Assembly (NCBI RefSeq): GCF_029633865.1
Contig: NC_079230.1
Location: 31,503,358-31,567,357, forward strand
Length of the DNA stretch: 64,000 nucleotides
Direction of reading: 5' to 3'
DNA from: Lampris incognitus
Lineage: Eukaryota; Chordata; Actinopteri; Lampriformes; Lampridae
Shown here: positions 1 through 10,647 of the stretch, in pieces
Position numbering within the stretch: position 1 is the stretch's first letter
Layout of the letters: every line of letters starts with the position of its first letter
The notes under the pieces: model-generated
Databases searched by the model: none
What the model was told of the DNA's origin: nothing
Seen by the model: only the letters and a program-made list of their open reading frames with translations
Program-made: the position numbers and the translations under genes

Positions 1-26
1 TATTCGGATTCAACATACTGTTCTGG
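1..26 (+). CDS. tspan5: tspan5 first coding exon, 3' end only
   Basis: The window opens inside this exon. Reading from base 3 gives FGFNILFW, the start of transmembrane segment 1, then a GTGAGT donor at 27. Human TSPAN5 reads FGFNVIFW here. The start codon and about 19 residues lie upstream of base 1. Confidence 0.9.
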
Positions 27-1932
27 GTGAGTAGGCCGGAGACCTTCTCTTCCTCCGCCTTTCCGCTTCGGGAGGTCTCGGTCGTGTTCGGCTGCAAAGC
101 GGGGCAGGAGGCCCAAACGCCCCCCTCCCCCTCCCCCCTCTTTCGTTTAATGTTTTGTGTGGATTATTTGTGTCATTGCAACTTTATTTAAGCGCCGGTG
201 TGGAAGCGGGGGGACTGCCGGGCCGGGGGCGGGGGACTGCCGGGCAGGGCGCGGGGGGACTGCCGGGTAGGGGGCGGGGGACTGCCGGGTAGGGGGCGGG
301 GGACTGCCGGGCCGGGCGCGGGGTAATCGGCTTTGCGGGCAGGCTGCAGCGGATGATGCTGGAGCAGCTGGGGCGGGATCAGGATCACCACCGGTGTCAC
401 GTCCCTTACAACTACGGGGAGGCGACACGGGGATGAGCCTGCACTGACACACACTGACACACACTGACACACACTGACACACACAGACACACTGACACAC
501 ACTGACACACACACACACACACACAGACAGACAGACAGACAGACGTGCATGCTGGTGTGTGTTTAGACACACACCAGCATGCACGGTAGATGCAGCAGGT
601 TACTGGTCCAGCAGCCGAGGGTCTTGAGCAAGACTGGAGGAACACTTACTGTAAACTCGGCATCAGTGTTGCCTAATGTGGTTTCTAATGCAGTTTCTAA
701 TGTGGTCTAAATGTGGTTTCTAATGTGGTTTCTAATGTGGTTTCCAATGTGGTCTAATGTGGTTTCTAATGTAGTTTCCAATGTGGTCTAATGTGGTTTC
801 TACTGTGGTTCTAATGCGGTTTCTAATGTGGTCTAAATGTGGTTTCTAATGTGGTTTCTAATGTGGTCTAAATGTGGTCTAATGTGGTTTCTAATGTAGT
901 TTCCAATGGGGTCTAATGTGGTTTCTAATGTGGTCTAAATGTGGTTTCTAATATGGTTCTAATGTGGTTTCTGACGTGGTTTCCTCACATCGTGCCCTTT
1001 TGTGCTGACCTGCTTGCAGCTGCTGGGCATGGCCTTGGTTGGAATCGGACTGTGGGCATGGAGTGAAAAGGTGAGGGGGAAGACCGCCGTCAGTATTTCT
1101 GCATCCTGGTCTGTACAAAACAGAAAAGGAGCACAGCCACGCAGTATCCACAACACAACTCACGTTTCTCTACTTGGATTGAGTAGTATTACTTGATTGA
1201 GTAGTATTACTTGGATTGAGTAGTATTACTTGATTGAGTAGTATTACTTGGATTGAGTATTATTAATTGATTGAGTAGTATTACTTGGATTGAGTAGTAT
1301 TAATTGGATTGAGTATTATTAATTGATTGAGTAGTATTACTTGATTGAGTAGTATTACTTGATTGAGTAGTATTACTTGGATTGAGTAGTTTTACTTGAT
1401 TGAGTAGTATTACTTGGATTGAGTATTATTACTTGATTGAGTAGTATTACTTGGATTGAGTAGTATTACTTGATTGAGTAGTATTACTTGATTGAGTAGT
1501 ATTACTTGGATTGAGTAGTATTACTTGATCGAGTAGTATTACTTGATTGAGTAGTATTACTTGGATTGAGTAGTATTACTTGATGGCTCATTTGCACAAC
1601 TGCATCCTGCCACCATGCAGTAACGTGCCTGCTGACCAGACCGCCGTTGTTTAAAATGTTGGGTGTTTTAGTATTTTTGTACTCACAAGGTTGTTAAACA
1701 TTTCCGTTACCATGCGTGTACTCTTTCTCTAGTATTTTGTATTGCCTTGATGCCCTCATGCAAAACAGTTACCCCCTGGGATCAATAAAGTTTCTGTATT
1801 TCTATCTGTAATCATAATAATCATAGTAATCATTATATTTATATAGCGCTTCTCTAGACACCCAAAGCACTTCACATTGAAGGGGGGGAACTCACCTCAG
1901 TCACCACCAATGTGTATCTATCTATCTGTCTT

Positions 1933-2003
<71 letters not shown>

Positions 2004-5000
2004 GAGTTCATTTGAGCGACTTTGTGTGTCATCTCTTCCTCAGGGAGTGCTCTCCAACATCTCCTCCATCACAGACCTGGGGGGCTTAGACCCGGTCTGG
2101 CTCTTCATGGTAGTTGGGGGAGTCATGTTCATCCTTGGCTTTGCTGGATGCATAGGAGCGCTACGAGAAAACACATATCTTCTAAAGTTTGTATGTACCA
2201 TGTCCGTCACCACACTGCTGATAACCCAACACCAGGTTTAGACAGGACCATGTAGAAACCAACACACTGGGTCACAACTGGAGAGCACAAACCTGTACCT
2301 GTGCTGTTGTCAGCCAGTTATTCTACATAGAGACTGAGAACCAGGCTTGATTGGCCACATATCTACTTAACAAGGGCTTTTTCTTCAGTTGTTAGAACAT
2401 CTAGAGGTATTACACAACTAAAGCAGCAAGTCCATGACCCCGTTTACACTCGGTGTTAAAATATGCGGGGGGGGGGGGGGGTTTGTGTGTGATCGGATCA
2501 CAAGTGGACAGCGCTGAACACAAGTGTAAACGACCACCAAAACGTTTTGTGAAGCGGTTACTCAGACCACTGGCCGAGGTGGTCTGGGACGCATTTGACC
2601 ACATGTCTTGTAGCGTAAACGCTAATGCGTCCTGATGCGTCCCCGACCAGGACGTAATACGTCATCAGTGCAGGATGTGGTGGTGGTTTTGGTGAAAGCC
2701 ACTGCTTGTCTAACATCCTTCCTCTTCCGCCTTGTCCTGCGCTGCTTTGCAAGTCCCAAATGACGTTGTCCCGTCTGTCTCCACAGCTGGGACGGTCCGT
2801 ACATGTGTATTGGGGCTCGAAACATCGTCAAACATCAGCTGTTGTTTTCACAGCTAGTCGGCAAATCTGCCGCTTGACTGAGGCCCTTTGACCTTGTAGC
2901 GGAAGTGACGTAGACGGTAACAAAATCTTCATCTTCTTCGGAGTAACGGAATCTGACCACAAGTGGTCAGCAGGACGCAGTTGGAGACGCATGATAGACA
3001 CAGGTGTAGACAGCGATGTGTCTCGCCGTCCGCTTGTGATCCCATCGCCCAAAACGCATTTTAAAACCAAGTGTAAACAGGGTCAGAGGGACATTCCTGT
3101 AGACCACAACAGGGTGGCGCTGAAAGGAAGTGCTGCATGTACAAATGTCCAAACTGATACGAGGAACTACTGCAGATCACGTACAAAAGAAACGAAGGAG
3201 CCCATGGCTGTCAGTCCAGCCGCCCAACCCTGCACCGCCTACATCCTCTGCACCGCCTACATCCTCTGCACCGCCTACATCCTCTGCACCGCCTACGTCC
3301 TCTGCACCGCCTACATCCTCTGCACCGCCTACGTCCTCTGCACCGCCTACATCCTCTGCACCGCCTACGTCCTCTGCACCGCCTACGCCCTCTTCACCGC
3401 CTACATCCTCTGCACCGCCTACGTCCTCTGCACCGCCTACGCCCTCTTCACCGCCTACATCCTCTGCACCGCCTACGTCCTCTGCACCGCCTACATCCTC
3501 ATTTTAAGCTGCTTCAGATAAGGCTGCAGCCCCGCACATTCTTTCCAAAAAAATACAAACACACACCCACACAATTATCTAGATGGTTTGACAACAAATG
3601 TGCAGAGGATTGTGGGAGTTGAAGTTTGCTTTGCAGATTGCTTTGGTGCACGGTTACAAGTTCACCGTTGATGGTTTTTTTTGTCTTTCCCATCTTTGTC
3701 TAGTTCTCTGTGTTTCTGGGCATCATCTTCTTTTTGGAGTTGACCACTGGAGTCTTGGCCTTTGTCTTTAAGGACTGGATCAAAGACCAGCTGAACTTGT
3801 TCATCAACAACAACATCCGGGCGTACCGGGACGACATCGATCTCCAAAACCTCATAGACTTCACTCAGGAATACGTAAGCCGACACGGGCAGGAGGAGGA
3901 GGAGTTAAGACACGTGCACGTCAGCCATTTCAGGGAAAGGGAATTAAAGCAACGGTCACTGCATCATCACCTAGTCACTGTGGCGCCGGCTGAAAAGCAG
4001 CTGAGGTGTCCGTCCGCACAACACGCGGCGAGGTAGCACGGCTGCGCCACAGTCTTCCTCCAAACAGCGGCAGTCAGTAGGCGCCGCTCACGAATAGCTG
4101 CAGACGGGGCAAGAGACCGGAGCGCTGTTCCATACAGCTCGTGCAGCACCACCCGCTCTTACCTAGCACAGCGTGGATTCACGAGGCCAGGCTGGTTTTT
4201 TTCAACCAAGCCTTGTGAAGATTTGTGCCAAGTAACGGTGTAAATATATATAACAAGATTATATTCAATAACAATAACGACGGGTGTCTTTTCCACTCGG
4301 GGAGGTAATGGCGGGAAAGCAGCCAGTCTTAGCACAGATACCACAGATGTCTCTCCTAGGCGGTGAGGTTGTGCGCCGTTACCCGTGACGATATTTCCTC
4401 TTGTTCAGGTCTTACTGAACGCGGTGTGTTTACGGCGCTCGGTGCTCGGCCTTCGCTCCCTGTGAGCGAAGGCCGAGTCTCCAAAAGCGCCTTGTGCTTG
4501 TGTCTTTGCTCCGGCAGTGGGAGTGCTGTGGTGCGTTCGGGGCAGACGACTGGAATCTCAACATCTATTTCAACTGCACCGACGGCAACCCGAGCAGGGA
4601 AAAGTGTGGCGTGCCCTTCTCCTGCTGCACCAAAGACCCGGCGGTAAGACACTCGCCAAGACCACAGCCTATCCATATACACACCCTGGTGGTAGGCCAG
4701 AGTCTGTGGATGTTGGTGTAACAGACTGTGGATGATACGATGTTGGCGCTCACACGTCTTCTGAATTGACTCCTGAAAGAAACGTCCCCGTCTCTCCATT
4801 TGTAGGAGGACGTGATCAACACACAGTGTGGCTATGACGTACGAGCTAAACCGGTAAGAACTTCACTGCCTCACTCACTCACTCGCTCACTTACTTCTTC
4901 CCTCTCATTCAGCATAGCTGCTGAGAACTGCACACCAGCGCACATCTACCAGACCTACCAACACGGGGGTCACCGGTTCGAATCCCCGTGTTGCCTCCGG

Positions 5001-6410
5001 CTTGGTCGAGTGTCCCTACAGACACAATTGGCCGTGATGTGGGTATGTGTCCTGGTCGCTGCACTGGCGCCTCCTCTGGTCGGTCAGGGGCGACTGTTCA
5101 GGGGGGAGGGGAACTGGGGGGAATAGCGTGATCCTCCCATACACTACGTCCCCCTGGTGAAACTCCTCACTGTCAGGTGAGAAGAAGCGGCTGGTGACTC
5201 CACATGTATGGGAGGAGGCATGTGGTAGTCTGCAGCCCTCCCCGGATCAGCAGAGGGGGTGGAGCAGAGACCGGGACGGCTCGGAAGAGTGGGGTGATTG
5301 GCCAAGAACAACTAAGGAGAAAAGGGGGGAGGGGTCGTACGCGGGTGTCTTTTAATAGGGGTGCATGATACATCACTCAGCTTATTAGTGTTGACCAGTA
5401 ATTGCTGAAAGATGCAATGTGGGTATGGGCACAGATATGAAGTTATGCAAAATACGTCACACCAGTACGATGACGACACACTACGCAAAAGCCGAGATAT
5501 GTGGAAAGGTGGTGTCAGAATAAAGGTTAAACATGTTCGCTACTGAAGGTAAAGTAAGTCACTTTCATTTCCAGTCGCGAGTGCAGGCCCTCATCCTTAG
5601 TTCTGAACATGTTTGGTTGCATTTTCTAATTTGGTTTGGCAACTCCGGCATTTTACCAGGAGTAAAAGAAGCGTATGATTAAACGATCATCACGTATGAT
5701 AAACGTTTCCCTCAGAAGTAATTAGCTGTCATGTGACCCTCCCTCGAAATCATATCGGCTTAAGAGGTAGGTCAGAAATGGGTTGTCTTGGAAACGACTA
5801 TTCAAATGTCATTTTCAACCATGTCAACTGTGACAGTTTTCTGCTCTGAGTACACGGTTCACAATACTACAGATAATACTACATGATCAGTCACAATACT
5901 ATAGATAATACTACATGATAATTCACAATACTACAGATAATACTACATGATCAGTCACAATACTACAGATAATACTACATGATAATTCACAATACTACAG
6001 ATAATACTACATGATAATTCACAATACTACAGATAATACTACATGATAAGTCACAATACTACAGATAATACTACATGATAAGTCACAATACTACAGATAA
6101 TACTACATGATAATTCACAATACTACACATGGTTACATGAAGGCTGAGTCTATGAATAAACTTGCCTATACAACAGACGTTCCTGTCCTAGCCGACATCG
6201 TTATGCGGGGCGGCACGGTGGCGCAGCAGTTAGTGCAGTCATCTCACAGCAAGAAGGTCCTGGGTTCGAGCCCCGGGGTAGTCCAGCCTTGGTGGGTCGT
6301 CCCGGGTCGTCCTCTGTGTGGAGTTTGCAGGTTCTCCCCGTGTCTGTGTGGGTTTCCTCCCACAGCCCAAAGACATGTAGGTCAGGTGACCCACCCGTAC
6401 TAAATTGTCC

Positions 6411-6445
<35 letters not shown>

Positions 6446-7040
6446 CCCTGTGATGGACTAGTGGTCTGTCCAGGGTGTCTCCCCCCGCCTGCCGCCCAAT
6501 GACTGCTGGGATAGGCTCCAGCATCCCGGTGACCCCGAGAGCAGGATAAGCAGTTTGGATAATGGATGGATGGATGGATGGATGGATGGATGGATGGATG
6601 GATTCACCTATACAGTCAATCAAAGTGTGAAAGAGAAGCTTCTAGTAAGCCCCATGCTGTGCCTTCCAGGACTCGGAGCAGAAGGACCACATCAATGTGA
6701 AGGGCTGCGTTCCACAGTTCGAGAAGTGGCTTCAGGACAACCTCATGCTGGTGGCTGGGATCTTCATAGGAGTTGCCCTGTTGCAGGTGTGTGGCGTGAC
6801 ATGAGCCTCGAACCCTGCCCCCCCCCCCCCCATCCCTCCACATGTGCAGACGTCTTCACAGACTGCCCCGCGGGTGGTTGGTGGAAGCAGAGCGGCTGTA
6901 TTCACGCTGACAGGTTAGAAAGAGTGCATGCCTCCACCTTGACTCCTTCCTCTGTTTCCTTGTGGTTTGCACAGATTTTCGGGATATGCTTGGCGCAAAA
7001 TCTCGTGAGTGACATCGAGGCTGTGCGGGCGAGCTGGTGA
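1..7040 (+). CDS. tspan5: tetraspanin-5 (TspanC8 family), 5'-partial, 8 exons in window
   Basis: Four-pass membrane scaffold protein. Family knowledge: TspanC8 tetraspanins bind the metalloprotease ADAM10 and control its exit from the ER and its activity, including on Notch. Exons by homology and GT-AG sites: <1-26, 1020-1070, 2044-2190, 3704-3874, 4518-4643, 4806-4853, 6670-6786, 6975-7040. Every internal exon is a multiple of 3, so all junctions are phase 0. After the first exon they encode 241 residues, the number expected for vertebrate TSPAN5 (268 aa in total, from memory); about 19 N-terminal residues lie upstream of the window. The large extracellular loop has the CCG motif and eight cysteines (two in CCG, FNC, EKC, two in SCC, TQC, KGC), which defines the C8 subgroup. 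TM2, TM3 and TM4 lie in exons 3, 4 and 7-8, and the C-terminus is EAVRASW. TSPAN17 is the nearest alternative; adjacency to rap1gds1 and the EAVRASW tail favour TSPAN5. Which teleost paralogue (a or b) cannot be told. Confidence 0.93.
209..322. repeat. GC-rich minisatellite, ~23 bp unit
   Basis: About five copies of a GGGACTGCCGGG-plus-GC-tail unit in tspan5 intron 1. Confidence 0.8.
443..543. repeat. compound CA/GACA microsatellite
   Basis: Repeats of ACACACTGAC, then (CA)n, then (GACA)n, ending at the hairpin at 544-585. Confidence 0.9.
544..585. repeat. perfect 18-bp inverted repeat
   Basis: Arms 544-561 and 568-585 are exact reverse complements (CGTGCATGCTGGTGTGTG) around a 6-nt spacer. 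It joins the end of the adjacent microsatellite. Confidence 0.9.
673..982. repeat. minisatellite, 12-13 bp unit AATGTGGTTTCT
   Basis: About 25 variant copies upstream of tspan5 exon 2. The array ends within about 40 nt of that exon's acceptor. Confidence 0.9.
1020..1070 (+). CDS. tspan5: tspan5 exon, end of TM1
   Basis: 51-nt phase-0 exon between a TTGCAG acceptor and a GTGAGG donor. It encodes [17 protein letters not shown], the rest of TM1 and the start of the small extracellular loop. The GIGLWAW core is typical of tetraspanin 5/14/17. Confidence 0.92.
1166..1580. repeat. minisatellite, 19-20 bp unit
   Basis: About 21 copies of GAGTAGTATTACTTG(G)ATT in tspan5 intron 2. Confidence 0.92.
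1829..1912 (-). repeat. 3'-end fragment of the 5S-derived SINE
   Basis: The CACCACCAATGTG / AAGCACTTCACA / GCGCTTC block matches the 3' part of the fuller copy at 53866-54435. Confidence 0.6.
1913..2004. repeat. (CTGT/CTAT)n microsatellite
   Basis: Tetranucleotide run ending about 40 nt before tspan5 exon 3. Confidence 0.95.
2044..2190 (+). CDS. tspan5: tspan5 exon, small extracellular loop and TM2
   Basis: 147-nt phase-0 exon between CCTCAG and GTATGT. It begins [14 protein letters not shown] and ends [15 protein letters not shown]. It contains TM2 ([18 protein letters not shown]) and the conserved intracellular GCIGALREN segment of tetraspanins. The preceding CTGT/CTAT microsatellite runs to within about 40 nt of the acceptor. 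Confidence 0.95.
2435..3085. mobile_element. non-autonomous DNA transposon with terminal inverted repeats
   Basis: The left end TGACCCCGTTTACACTCGG and the reverse complement of the right end TGACCCTGTTTACACTTGG match over about 30 bp with few differences. The interior has no transposase. I cannot assign a superfamily or see a clean target-site duplication. Confidence 0.7.
3226..3501. repeat. minisatellite, 18-bp unit
   Basis: About 15 copies of CTGCACCGCCTACATCCT. The unit length is a multiple of 3, so two frames stay open (TAYILC and APPTSS peptides). It lies within tspan5 intron 3, so this is not a gene. Confidence 0.93.
3704..3874 (+). CDS. tspan5: tspan5 exon, TM3 and start of large loop
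   Basis: 171-nt phase-0 exon between GTCTAG and GTAAGC. It encodes TM3 ([20 protein letters not shown]) and the start of the large extracellular loop, with KDWIKDQL and [17 protein letters not shown]. The latter block is nearly invariant in TSPAN5/14/17. Confidence 0.95.
4518..4643 (+). CDS. tspan5: tspan5 exon, CCG motif of large loop
   Basis: 126-nt phase-0 exon between CGGCAG and GTAAGA. It begins [18 protein letters not shown] and includes [14 protein letters not shown] and [11 protein letters not shown]. It carries six of the eight loop cysteines and one NCT N-glycosylation sequon. Confidence 0.95.
4806..4853 (+). CDS. tspan5: tspan5 exon, large loop
   Basis: 48-nt phase-0 exon between TTGTAG and GTAAGA encoding [16 protein letters not shown]. 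It supplies the seventh loop cysteine. Human TSPAN5 has [16 protein letters not shown]. Confidence 0.93.
4953..5331 (+). mobile_element. tRNA-derived SINE, family A, 5'-truncated
   Basis: The B box GGTTCGAATCC is kept, with the A box region lost. The body is the same as in the other family-A copies here. It lies in tspan5 intron 6. Confidence 0.85.
5860..6127. repeat. minisatellite, 32-bp unit
   Basis: About 8.4 copies of a unit starting CACAATACTACAGATAATAC, with variants in the last bases. Confidence 0.93.
6209..6604 (+). mobile_element. tRNA-derived SINE, family B
   Basis: The head has an A-box-like TGGCGCAGCAG and B box GGTTCGAGCCC. The body includes TTCTCCCCGTGTCTG and ACATGTAGGTCAGG. 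A (TG)n run follows, then a 3' end of (GGAT)n. It ends 65 bp before tspan5 exon 7. Confidence 0.85.
6670..6786 (+). CDS. tspan5: tspan5 exon, end of large loop and TM4
   Basis: 117-nt phase-0 exon between TTCCAG and GTGTGT. The first ten residues ([10 protein letters not shown]) differ from human TSPAN5. Then [14 protein letters not shown] gives the eighth cysteine and the approach to TM4 ([13 protein letters not shown]). Confidence 0.94.
6975..7040 (+). CDS. tspan5: tspan5 last coding exon
   Basis: 66-nt exon after a TTGCACAG acceptor. It encodes [21 protein letters not shown] and a TGA stop at 7038-7040: the end of TM4 and the short cytoplasmic tail, identical to human TSPAN5 as I recall it. 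Confidence 0.95.
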   Translation: MFGICLAQNLVSDIEAVRASW

Positions 7041-7518
7041 GAAAAATGATCTTTTCTATTATTTACTTTGTCAGTGACTCAAGTGTGTCACAAAAGCCGT
7101 CATGCATGCAGACCGCCTGGTTTCTCCCAGGGCGTGCTCCACCTGGCGTCGCTTGTCCCCCCGTTGCTGCTCCAACAACTGTGTAAACTATTTAACAAGT
7201 CGGCGTCACGGTGGTAAACCTGGCTTCCTCTTCAACCACGTCACCCGCAAGCAGAGGTCAGGGCCCCAACATCCGGCCCCTTTTATCCAGAAGGAACTAA
7301 AACACGTTCCCATGTGAACGCCTCAGCTCAGATGTGTGCGTTTGTTCGGGAGTTAGAGTCCTTCTGGAAGGGGTTTGAATGGTAGAAGAGCTTCTGGGCA
7401 CGTGTCCATTCTCTCAGAGTCGCTTTCTGGTTTCCCCCTGCCTGGAGGGGCTTCAGGGGTGGCTTACTGATGAGCGCCACTCATAAACTAGGCTGAACGA
7501 GACGTGGAGAAAGGTTCT

Positions 7519-7912
7519 GGTAGGTTCTGAGCCGTCCCGGTCTCTGCCCCACCCCCTCTGCTGATCCGGGGAGGGCTGCAGACTACCACATGTCTCCTCC
7601 CATACATGTGGAGTCACCAGCCGCTTCTTTTCACCTGACAGTGAGGAGTTTCACCAGGGGGATGTAGCACGCGGGAGGATCACGCTATTCCCCCCAGTTC
7701 CCCCTCCCCCCTGAAAAGGTGCCCGACCGACCAGAGGAGGCGCTAGTGCAGCGACCAGGACACATACCCACATCCGGCTCCCCACACGCAGACACAGGCC
7801 AATTGTGTCTGTAGGGATGTCATGACCAAGCCGGAGGCAACACAGGGATTTGAACCACCGATCCCCGTGTTGGTAGGCAACGGAATAGACCGCTACGCCT
7901 CCCGGACACCTA
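7519..7912 (-). mobile_element. tRNA-derived SINE, family A, left arm of a foldback pair
   Basis: Near full-length reverse copy, about 480 nt after the tspan5 stop. Its 5' end faces the + copy at 7959 across 46 nt. Confidence 0.88.
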
Positions 7913-7958
7913 AAGATTTGTCTCTTTCAAGAAAAAGTGTATTAAAAGCTTTATATGG

Positions 7959-8361
7959 GGTGTCCGGGTAGCGTGGCGGTCTATTCCGTTGCCTACCAAC
8001 ACGGGGATCGGTGGTTCAAATCCCTGTGTTACCTCTGGCTTGGCCATGTGTGCAGGTGGGAGGCCGGATGTGGGTATGTGTCCTGGTCGCTGCACTAGCA
8101 CCTCCTCTGGTCGGTTGGGCGCCTGGTAAGGGGGGAGGGGGAACTGGAGGGAATAGCGTGATCCTCCCACGTGCTACGTCCCCCTGGTGAAACTCCTGTC
8201 AGGTGAAAAGAAGCAGCTGGTGACTCCACATGTATCAGAGGAGGCATGTGGTAGTCTGCAGCCCCCCCGAATCACCAGTAGGGGCGCAGCAGCGACTGGG
8301 ACAGCTCAGAAGAATGGGGTAATGGGCCAAGTACAACTGGGGAGACAAGGGGGGGGGGAGG
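7959..8361 (+). mobile_element. tRNA-derived SINE, family A, right arm of a foldback pair
   Basis: Starts GTGTCCGGGTAGCGTGGCGG and ends in GGGGAGACAAGGGG. The B box is altered to GGTTCAAATCC. Confidence 0.88.
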
Positions 8362-9110
8362 TTTTATGATGCGACTTTGAACTGGATTATTGCAAAACGT
8401 CCCACAGCAGCTGAGCTGGTTTTGTTTTGAACCATCACCAGCAGATAGTGAGAAGTGATGTCATTACAAGTCATGTGTTGTCCTGACCTACTGGATGTGG
8501 CGGTGTGACCAAACCAGTAACTGATGTCGAGTGTCCGTCTTGTGTATTTCGGCTCTGCCTCGTCAGTCATTTCATAAACGCCGCCGCCGTCCGGAGGAAA
8601 CGAGGAGAACAAACGTCTGTCGGACAGCAGCCGTCTGTCCTTCCCTAGCAGGTGAACGGGGACAGAAAGGGAGGAGGGGTTTCTGAGCATCAGCAGCACG
8701 GCACTAACTCACCTCCCACCTCATTCTCCCTCCTCTTCCTCAATGCTTCATCAGGGTGCCCCCCCCTCTTTCCATGCGCCGACTCCCACCACAGTCCAGC
8801 AAGAAAGCCTCTGCGTACTACTCGTGAGCGACACCCACACCCACACCCACACGTGCTGTGTGTGTGTGTAGCCGGTGGGTGGACAGGATCCATTTCCTCT
8901 TTGCATCACAGTAGTTAGTTGTTCTGTGGTCGTGTGTGGTAGTTTGGTAGTCGCTGTCAGGTAGCGTTGTGGACGTGCACAGAGACACAGCTGTGTTTGG
9001 TCTGAATAGCCTCGGATAACCGGAAATTCTCAGATAGCATGAAATAAATTCACCCTGGACAAACAGCAATACTGTGCACTGCCAAACAAGACGCTGTCTT
9101 GAGTCCCGTT
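8362..9110. other. no gene seen; probable tspan5 3'UTR
   Basis: Unique-looking sequence with a short (CCCACA)n run near 8830 and the candidate poly(A) signal at 9043. No convincing coding frame. Confidence 0.4.
9043..9048 (+). promoter_or_regulatory. candidate poly(A) signal for tspan5
   Basis: Canonical AATAAA about 2.0 kb after the tspan5 stop. A 3'UTR of this length would be ordinary for the gene, but nothing in the sequence proves use of this site. Confidence 0.25.
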
Positions 9111-9260
9111 TCATGACGCCTCCATCAGGATGTTATTCAATCTGACGCCACTGGCAGACGTCATGACGCCTCCATCAGGATGTTATTCATTCTGATGCCA
9201 CTGGCAGACGTCATGACGCCTCCATCAGGATGTTATTCATTCTGATGCCACTGGCAGACG
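9111..9260. repeat. three tandem 50-bp repeats
   Basis: Exactly three units beginning TCATGACGCCTCCATCAGGA. The first differs from the other two at a couple of positions. Confidence 0.95.
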
Positions 9261-9492
9261 TCGCCTCCTGTTTCCAGAACGTCCACGTGTTTCTTGTTAT
9301 AAGACGTTTTCACCAAACAACTAAAAAATATCTTAAAACAGCAAACTGATTTAAGAGCAAATGCCTCGAAACAAGTTCTGTGGTCATGACACAAGTCTCA
9401 CCTGCCAGTTTTATTACACACTGGGACGACTGGTCCTGCTTGTGTCCCTACAGATGTTACAGACGCCCTACACACGTCTGCCACCGGTTCTC

Positions 9493-9588
9493 ACGTCAGC
9501 TCACATCCACCAGTAGATCCTCCAGTAGATCCACCTGTATATCCAGCAGTAGATCCGCCAGTAGATCCTCCAGTAGATCCAGCAACTC
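9493..9588. repeat. short minisatellite AGTAGATCC(T/A)CC
   Basis: About eight imperfect copies of a 10-12 bp unit. Confidence 0.8.
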
Positions 9589-10194
9589 CATCCAGAGCCA
9601 CTGCCGTGGCCTGGATGCCAGTGTGTGTGGAGTCTGGATGTACATGCTGCGTGCTAACAGGAAGCTGACATCTTCACTGTGCACACGTCTCTGAAACAAC
9701 GCAGCAGCTCTTTCACTTTAGCATCTTTAGCAAAGTGGCCTTTCAGTGTGATGGAACCAGTGAAGGCCATTTTATTCTGGAATGTTTCCAAAGACAAAGT
9801 GTTTAATCAAGTAAGTCACTGAATATACAAACAAATCCTATGGAAGGTGGTTATCAAGTGGTATGACATCATTGCACATGGACCAACCTTTTCACAAACA
9901 TGGCATTGAGCCATAGATTTTTGTTCGTTTTTATTCCTTCACATTTTGCTGTTCCACCGACTGTTTTCCACTTTGTCAGACTGGAAACCATTAACGTGTG
10001 ATTCTGTCCATTCTGTCATCTTCTAGCTCCCAGTCTTTTCTCTCCCATCCTAATTTGAACTGTACAGAGAGCAGCCCTGTCTAGTTCCTCTTTCAACAGA
10101 AACTGTCACGTGTGAACAGTTAGCTCTTCATGTTTAGTGAGCACCATAGAGGCATCGATGTTTGCTAGAAGACGATGACGTTGTCTTTGGAAGG

Positions 10195-10612
10195 TGTCCG
10201 GGTGGCGTAGCGGTCTATTCTGTTGCCTACCAACACAGGGATTGCTGGTTTGAATCCCCATGTTGCCTCCGGCTTGGTCAGGCATCCCTACAGACACAAT
10301 TGGCCGTGTCTGTGGGTGGGAAGCCAGATGTGGGTATGTGTCCTGGTCGCTGCACTGGCGCCTCCTCTGGTCAGTCGGGGCGGCTGTTCGGGGGAACTGG
10401 GGGGAATAGCGTGATCCTCCCATGCGCTACGTCCCCCTGGTGAAACTCCTCACTGTCAGGTGAAAAGAAGCGGCTCGTGACTCCACATGTATGGGAGGAG
10501 GCATGTGGTAGTCTGCAGCCCTCCCCAGATTGGCAGAGGGGGTGGAGCAGCGACCGGGACGGCCTGGAAGAGTGGGGTAATTGGCCGGATACAACTGGGG
10601 AGAAAAAGGGGA
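10195..10612 (+). mobile_element. tRNA-derived SINE, family A, with 13-bp target-site duplication
   Basis: Full-length copy from GTGTCCGGGTGGCGTAGCGG to an A-rich tail. Perfect direct repeats TTGTCTTTGGAAG flank it at 10181-10193 and 10635-10647, which fixes the element boundaries and shows LINE-type retrotransposition. Confidence 0.95.
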
Positions 10613-10647
10613 AAAAAAAAACAAAAAAAAAACATTGTCTTTGGAAG

